From Nothopassalora personata (taxonomy: Eukaryota > Ascomycota > Dothideomycetes > Mycosphaerellales > Mycosphaerellaceae): a stretch of 64,000 nt of DNA. Both the position numbers and the translations under genes were made by a program. The number at the start of each line of letters is the position of its first letter. Position 1 is the stretch's first letter. The stretch lies in the NCBI GenBank assembly GCA_033816765.1, contig CM066288.1, forward strand, positions 1,550,001-1,614,000. Direction: 5' to 3'. Under the pieces are notes generated by a model, which made no database searches, was not told where the DNA came from, and saw nothing but the letters and a program-made list of their open reading frames with translations. Shown one piece after another: positions 58,495-64,000 of the stretch.

Positions 58495-59117
58495 GGTGTC
58501 GCTGTCTAGGGTCGTGTGCTCCTGATGGCGGCTTTGGGTCGAATGCGCAGCGCTTCTGTAAATGTCGGTTTCCGAGCGCAGTGTTCTGCTGATGACAACA
58601 ACGCTCGCTACCTCGGCGCGCCGTTGCTGACTTGATGATGCACGCTGACCGGATAGATGCGGCTATGGGCAAATCGCAATATACTTGAGGCATATTTCCT
58701 ACAACTCTAACAGCTTATCTGCGCGCAAATTGCGCACTGTCCTGCCTGTATCTGTACTACCTGCCGCGGTGGTGCCGAGTATCGCCAAGGCTCGCCGAGG
58801 AGGCTGCCGCGGCTGCCCAGCAGACTACATAGAGAGAGTGCCACATGGCGATATGGCGTATGGCGGGCAGTGGCTACGACTGCCCACCGCTTGGCTTTGC
58901 CTTTGCCATACACAGATAGACTTGGGAAGTAGGAAGCGTCGTTGGTAGGAACTTTGTTCGCGTTCTGCAGGGGGGCGGGGTGTTCTCTGAGCCCCACGGC
59001 AACGGCATGACGACGTGGGGTTGTGTTGTGGCAGCTCACAGTCATGACATTTTGTTTCAGGAATACTGTACACAGAGCTTGAGACAGTAACTCCGCTAAA
59101 TAGCCCACTCTTCGATC
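58495..59117. other. Divergent intergenic region
   Basis: Promoters of the F-box gene and eIF2D. ORFs up to 133 codons are motif-free shadows. Confidence 0.4.
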
Positions 59118-61046
59118 ATGTTCAAGAAGAAGCCTGCCATCAAGCCGCTGGCGCCTCTGCGATCATCGGACCGCAGAAAACTAGCCGATCAGATCATTAG
59201 CGACTTCCAGCTTGACCTCGATGTAGCAACACAAGATGAGCAAATTCCTGCCCAGAAAGCCGAAGCGACAGCGGCACGAACGAGTTTGCGGAACTCATTG
59301 CTCCCGGACAACCTCCAGTCGGCGCGATTTACGACCACCCATGGGCCTGAACTGAAGACAGCCAATGGAACAGTCTACGTTGGCAGTCAGGACGGCGAAG
59401 AGGCGCGAATACTATGGTTTCAGGTCGACGGAAGGATGTATCCCACAGTATACACACTGTGGAGAAACCCAGATATTGTGCCGCTACTGCACACACCTAG
59501 TATTGTGGTGAAGAAGCTACAAGGAGGAGCGGACCTGATGACTCCTGGACTGGCTGGTGGACCACCATTCCCGCCGAATGCGAAGAAGGGAGCTATTGTC
59601 GCCGTGGCGAGTACAGACAATCCATCGGTACCTGTTGCTGTCGGAGTGTGTAAGATTGATATTAGTGCGCTGGAGAAAGTACAGGGAGCAAAAGGACATG
59701 CAGTGGAGAACATGCACTGGGCTGGAGACGAGCTGTGGAGCTATAGCGCAGGTAGCAGACCAGGGCAGGAGCCTCCAGCAGAAATTGATGGATGGGTCAG
59801 GGTACTCGAGGCAAGGGGTCTGACGGAAAAGGTACAAGAGATGTCACTGGAGGCTGGTGAGGAAGAGGGAGGCGTGTCGCTCGAGAACGGGAACGTGGAA
59901 GGTCATGCGGCCAATGGGCACGATGAGAAAACAACGGCAGACACGGAGGACACAACACCGCTCACGCAGAACGAGATTGATGACGCATTTCGCAGAGCTT
60001 TCCTCTACGGCGTCCACCACCACAAGACGACGAATCCGACGCAGAAGAATCATGGCTTGGAGTTTCCGCTCACACAGTCTTTCACTATGTCGCATTTGGT
60101 TCAACCATTCCTCCCAGCTTTCACACCAGACCAGAGTCAGCAGCTGCAGATCAAGAAGACCTCTTGGAAGAATATCAAAAAGTTTGTGAAGAGCTTGGAT
60201 AAGGAGAAAATCATCAAGACGAAGGACAAGGATGGCAATGAGGCTGTGATTCTGGATATCGATTTCGACGATGCAGCCATTACCGACTTCAAGCCATATC
60301 GCTTGCCGAAGAAGGAGACTGTGGGTGGTACCTCGCAAGGAAGAGGTGAGCTGGCCACGGACAAGATGGACATTGGAGATGATTCTGTCGGCCAGAAGCT
60401 TCAGGTGATATCATACTTCAGGCCGACGGCTAAGCTGCAACCAGTCTTCGATTCTGGATCGCCGAACAAGACCCTCTTCACGCCACCGGAGGTCCGCGAG
60501 CTGGTCACTGATTACATTGAGCAACAACAGCTAGTGCAGGAGAATAACAAGCGACTAGTTAAGCTCGATCCGACACTTGCTAACTCGGTCTTCGACGGTT
60601 CCGGGTCACTGGACCAGGAGGTACTGGCCAAGGGCACGGTACCTCGAGACGCCCTAATAGATCGCATCCTCCACAATATGGCCAAGTCCTACGCCATTGC
60701 TCGACATGGGACAGACCCAGGAAGCATAAAAGCGAAGAGTGGGGTGCCGCCCAAGATTCATATCACCCTCGAAACTAGGAGCGGAAATAAGACTGTCACC
60801 AAGGTATCTGGACTGGAAGCATACTATATCAATCCTCGACCCCTGGCAGATGAGCTTCGTAAGACATGTGCCGGTTCGACAAGTGTTGAGGCGCTTGCCG
60901 GTGCCGCGAAGAAGACTGAGAAGCCTGTCATGGAGGTTCTGGTCCAAGGACCGCAGAAGGATGCCATTGTGAAAGCGCTGGAGAAGAGGGGCGTTGATAA
61001 GAAGTGGATCGAATTTCTGGATAAGACGAAGGGGAAGAAGCGATGA
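59118..61046 (+). CDS. TMA64: Translation factor eIF2D (ligatin; yeast Tma64)
   Basis: Intronless, 642 aa starting MFKKKPAIKPLAPLRSSDRR, the conserved eIF2D N terminus. A PUA-like region follows (about 95-190: PTVYTLWRNPDIVPLLHTPS, VVKKLQGGADLMTPGL, KKGAIVAVAS), then an acidic linker with NGHDEKTTADTEDTTPLTQN. A winged-helix segment (about 290-400: SFTMSHLVQPFLPAF, KKTSWKNIKKFVKSLDKEKI) and a SWIB/MDM2-like part (RELVTDYIEQQQLVQENNKR) come next. The C terminus is an SUI1/eIF1 domain (about 555-642: KIHITLETRSGNKTVTKVSG, KPVMEVLVQGPQKDAIVKAL). It promotes tRNA and 40S subunit recycling and eIF2-independent tRNA delivery in the cytosol. All domains are complete. Confidence 0.94.
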   Translation: MFKKKPAIKPLAPLRSSDRRKLADQIISDFQLDLDVATQDEQIPAQKAEATAARTSLRNSLLPDNLQSARFTTTHGPELKTANGTVYVGSQDGEEARILWFQVDGRMYPTVYTLWRNPDIVPLLHTPSIVVKKLQGGADLMTPGLAGGPPFPPNAKKGAIVAVASTDNPSVPVAVGVCKIDISALEKVQGAKGHAVENMHWAGDELWSYSAGSRPGQEPPAEIDGWVRVLEARGLTEKVQEMSLEAGEEEGGVSLENGNVEGHAANGHDEKTTADTEDTTPLTQNEIDDAFRRAFLYGVHHHKTTNPTQKNHGLEFPLTQSFTMSHLVQPFLPAFTPDQSQQLQIKKTSWKNIKKFVKSLDKEKIIKTKDKDGNEAVILDIDFDDAAITDFKPYRLPKKETVGGTSQGRGELATDKMDIGDDSVGQKLQVISYFRPTAKLQPVFDSGSPNKTLFTPPEVRELVTDYIEQQQLVQENNKRLVKLDPTLANSVFDGSGSLDQEVLAKGTVPRDALIDRILHNMAKSYAIARHGTDPGSIKAKSGVPPKIHITLETRSGNKTVTKVSGLEAYYINPRPLADELRKTCAGSTSVEALAGAAKKTEKPVMEVLVQGPQKDAIVKALEKRGVDKKWIEFLDKTKGKKR

Positions 61047-61707
61047 GCGTACTGTGACCAACTTTAGGCGTGCATCGTTGTTGAATAGCCGCAGCGTCTC
61101 GTGAGCATATCGAACCCACGACATTGATATGCTCGAACCAGCCATCTACAACGGCTCGAAAGCACGTCGAAGTGGAGCTTGCATGTGCTGTCGATGCAGA
61201 GAAGACAGAAGGACAATCAACCATCACCCACCCGCCCCTTTCTGCGCAGAACGCCCCCGTCTGCTGTCGCAATGCCCCGAGTCGTCACCATCAACATCGG
61301 TGCTGCGCGAGTACAGTACACGTTTCCCAGGAGCCAAACCTTATGTCCCGAGACCAGGATGTCAATGCCAGAGACAGTACTTCCCGGCACATTGGTCGGA
61401 GAAGCTTATGGCCGTGATACCCAGCTCAAGACACAGTGGGCATCCGCGAATATGCAGGACAGATGTCGTTCGTTCGCCAACACAGTATATAAGACGCTGT
61501 GACATGCCTGCTGTGCTCACCTACCGTGATCTACTTGTGCTTGTCAGGATGCGACCACTTGGCATGTGGCGGTTTACATGGTGTTGCGAGCCATTGTAGC
61601 ATTGTGCTCCACGTTCCAGACTCTGCACCTGCATAGGCGAGAACAGCTACATATCGTGGCTGAGGCTCGTGATGTGGTACAACAGCTCCCCGCTTCCAGC
61701 TCTTCCA
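61047..61707. other. Intergenic, no gene seen
   Basis: A 156-codon ORF (61129-61599) is Arg/Pro/Cys-biased without a family motif and is not called. Confidence 0.4.
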
Positions 61708-63421
61708 ATGTCATTACGATTAATAGAACCGCTTTCGATTGTTGCTGATGTTTTCGGCACTCTTCTAGCCGCTGTTCGATTAGTAAAAAGTCTAAACGAG
61801 CTTGAACCCAGCATAAAAGATGCCGGGACCGATACCACTGCAGCCGTGTCGTGGGAAGAGTTCAGGCGGCACCCCAGAGACTCCAAATGATGACCATCGA
61901 GCACATCACGGCGACGCTGACCGGATGTATAACGGCTCGCTCCGAGCTGGACGTGGCTTTGAAGTGGTCGCATGTTGAGAAAGGTCCTAAAGCATGGAAC
62001 CGTGCAAAGTGGAGCCCCAAGAAAGATCGTGTGAATCTTTTAACGCGGCGTCTCCAGAACCATAAGGCTACGTTCACAATGATGCTCAACACACTACAGT
62101 GGTGGGTAGTCGCCCTGTGAGCGCTTGGCCCATACACCTGGGCTCTGTACAGTAATGAAGTGAAGCGCAATATCAGACAGAAAAAAGTCTAAGCAACGGG
62201 CTAAGGAACAACGTAAAGGGCTCTCTTCATGGTGGGAGGACCGTTGGCAGCGACCAGTAACTCTCGAGTCTCTGGGGGTCCCAAAGGCAGCCGATAGCCG
62301 TGGCATCTTCGGTGTGCCCCTGGATGCGAGTGTTACATACGCCATTTTTGTTATCTCTCGAACCAATGACGAGGGCTCGTCTTACATTTATGGAGACGTA
62401 CCCATAATACAAGCACAATGTGGTATTTTCCCTTAAAGAAAGAGGTAGGTGCGTCTAGCCCATGGAGGATCTCCATAATTCATCTGATTTGTGATAGGAA
62501 CGGAAGTTCCGAGTATCTTTCTGAGGGGAGGATCGATCAGGCGCATTGAGGGACTCGAAGTGGCTTTTGATTCACCACCAAAGTATAGTAAAGCATTTGT
62601 TTGGACTGGGCATACAATACATGACTGCGCCAGCATCCTTCTATGATACTATCGTGAGCTGCCAAAGCCCATTATACTCGTGAGCCTTTACGAAGCTTTT
62701 CGTACGCCGTTCTGTGCCTATCGTAAGGATCCGACTATACCCGATCCCAAGGTCGAGCGATCGGTATGTATCGAAGAATGGCGTGCATCGAAAAGTGGCC
62801 CAGATGAGGGACGAGACACCCGTTGCTCGAGGCGCCCTACTCTACCCCCACGTCTTTCTCCTGGGCGATGCCACGAAGTCCTAGGCAACCCTTCCATCAG
62901 CATCAAAGCCGCAATCCAAACCTATTAAATACTTGTCGCCAAGCTGCATCTACTCTCGAGACAGGGCCTCCTCTACCTCCTGGACTTCTTAAGAGTCTTC
63001 ATCAGTCGATGGGAGCTCAAATTGATGACATACACGAAGATGGTCACCGTCTACCAGCCCGCCATTCTAAGTCACCCATACCACCAGATATCCGCCGTCG
63101 ATCTGAGAGAAGCTCGGGAGATCCTGATATCCTTGCTACTGATGCAGGACGGAGTTCTTGGAGTCAAACAGTGCTTGGAGCCACAGTTCACGGGAGCCAA
63201 GACTAAAGGTATGCATGAAACTACGTGCTCGATCGATGGTACTGACTCTATACACAGATGTTGCTTCTCCGCCTTCGCTGAGACGTGCCCATAGTGCACC
63301 CGTAAGCCAAAGCAGAAGAACGCAGACCAGCACTCTGGTCAGAAGTAAAGCTGTATCGAGTCGACGGATTACAGGCGACAGCGGCAAGAGTGCGGCTCGT
63401 CCAAAATCAGCGTTTCGATGA
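61708..63421 (+). pseudogene. Decayed RhoGAP locus preceded by a fungal STAND-type N-terminal domain
   Basis: From ATG 61708 the reading gives MSLRLIEPLSIVADVFGTLL, then after a one-base frame change near 61885 MTIEHITATLTGCITARSEL and RRLQNHKATFTMMLNTLQ. This is the fungal N-terminal domain found in front of STAND and related proteins. From about 62187: KKSKQRAKEQRKGLSSWWED, PVTLESLGVPKAADSRGIFG, VPLDASVTYA, SSYIYGDVPIIQAQCGIF. A frame break (62433 region) follows, then GTEVPSIFLRGGSIRRIEGL, FVWTGHTIHDCASILL, YYRELPKPIILVSLYEAFRT, LLYLLDFLRVFISRW and YQPAILSHPYHQIS, the fungal RhoGAP fold. Nonsense codons lie at 62644 (TGA, Arg expected) and 62926 (TAA, Gln expected). A last intron (from GTATGC near 63207 to CACAG near 63257) leads to a Ser/Arg-rich tail. 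Rho GTPase regulation is the lost role. Whether both parts were one gene is unclear. Confidence 0.8.
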
Positions 63422-63927
63422 CTTCTTCGCAGCTACGTTTCGTCGACGTGAGATACAGGTCCTGCAGGGCCTTCCTGTCGAGACACTTGGCGTTATATTT
63501 GTCGTGAGTGAGTTTTGGTTCGTCATATAAGATGAGGAACAAAGTCTACTCCTTTCTCGGATACTGGAAGCTAGGATGCGATAATTTCTTCGTCGTACTC
63601 AGCAGCAAAGGACCGCGAATGTTGTTCATCACCGAGCGCTTCGCCTCACTATCAAAGCCAACACTATTGCACGATCACGCTGGCGTACAGCTGTCTAGCA
63701 GAGGGTGAGGTAGATCACAAGAGTTACAGCGGATCGTCTTTCATCCGTCAACGCCATCGGGCCACAAAGGCCGAGAAAAGAGCCTTACACAGCTCTTCCC
63801 AGCTAAGCTCGTTACCAGACTTCACCATTTCACCTGCTAGCCCATCGAGCAAGAATTAGGTCGTCCTAGGGAAACGCCGAGCTACCACAAGATAGACTTC
63901 AACCGTGCTGTACGTGTGTCTCCAACC
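63422..63927. other. Intergenic, no gene assigned
   Basis: The first 100 bases still read like protein in one frame (DDFFAATFRRREIQVLQGLP), possibly a remnant linked to the decayed locus on the left. Nothing can be named. Confidence 0.35.
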
Positions 63928-64000
63928 TCAGACATCAAACTTGCGAAGAGTACGAGCGGCGTCAGCCTCGAGCTGCTCCTCCACCTTGCGCTTGTTGTGA
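63928..64000 (-). CDS. C-terminal end of an unidentified protein (partial)
   Basis: The minus strand reads HNKRKVEEQLEADAARTL then RKFDV and a TGA at 63930-63928. The charged helical composition and clean stop suggest the last 23 residues of a real protein that continues beyond the right edge. No family can be named from this fragment. Confidence 0.45.
   Translation of the reverse strand, partial: HNKRKVEEQLEADAARTLRKFDV

Overview
The window is nuclear DNA of a filamentous ascomycete. Genes lie on both strands without operons. Most are cut by short introns (about 48-130 nt) with GT...AG ends and a CTAAC- or CTGAC-like branch site. The protein set is typical of Pezizomycotina: a hybrid histidine kinase, a HET-domain relic, a GH72 glucanosyltransferase, a RSN1/PHM7-type channel, Dal5-like permease remains and a fungal Sld7. 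Gene content and style suggest Dothideomycetes, perhaps Mycosphaerellales; that placement is an inference. I saw no tRNA, rRNA, CRISPR array or intact transposon.

Layout. 0-13 kb: a partial NAD-binding oxidoreductase, a small unknown gene, a 1288-residue OSCA/TMEM63-type channel, a GPI-type Ser-rich protein, a BTB protein, an unknown three-exon gene, then a divergent pair (mitochondrial GGQ release-factor-like protein and the replication factor Sld7). 13-25 kb: a broken cupredoxin gene, a secreted astacin-type protease, a small unknown gene, a ubiquitin-like protein, MCM3 and an eight-exon hybrid histidine kinase. 25-31.8 kb is a decayed belt: a MFS permease pseudogene, 1.8 kb with no gene, and a HET-domain pseudogene. 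31.8-45 kb: a Whi5/Nrm1-like G1/S repressor, a mitochondrial PDK/BCKDK-type kinase, a paraoxonase-like protein, a frameshifted secreted ferritin-like protein, a GH72 enzyme and a MARVEL protein. 46.5-61 kb is mainly housekeeping: peroxisomal-type long-chain acyl-CoA synthetase, O-acetylhomoserine sulfhydrylase, TRAPPII subunit Trs130, Qcr10, an F-box protein and eIF2D. 61.7-63.4 kb is a decayed RhoGAP locus preceded by a STAND-type fungal N-terminal domain. The last bases hold the 3' end of another minus-strand gene.

The genes do not form one pathway. The clearest functional thread is cell-cycle entry and replication. Sld7, MCM3 and the Whi5/Nrm1-like repressor each have CGCG-type (MCB/SCB-like) boxes within about 200 bp of their start codons, which would fit joint G1/S control. 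I found no convincing undescribed multi-gene system. The points most worth checking are the single-base frameshift in the ferritin-like gene, a G-quadruplex-type motif just behind the GH72 stop codon, the CGCG boxes, and several self/non-self or signalling genes caught while decaying. Exon coordinates were worked out by hand from splice signals and reading-frame continuity and need RNA support.
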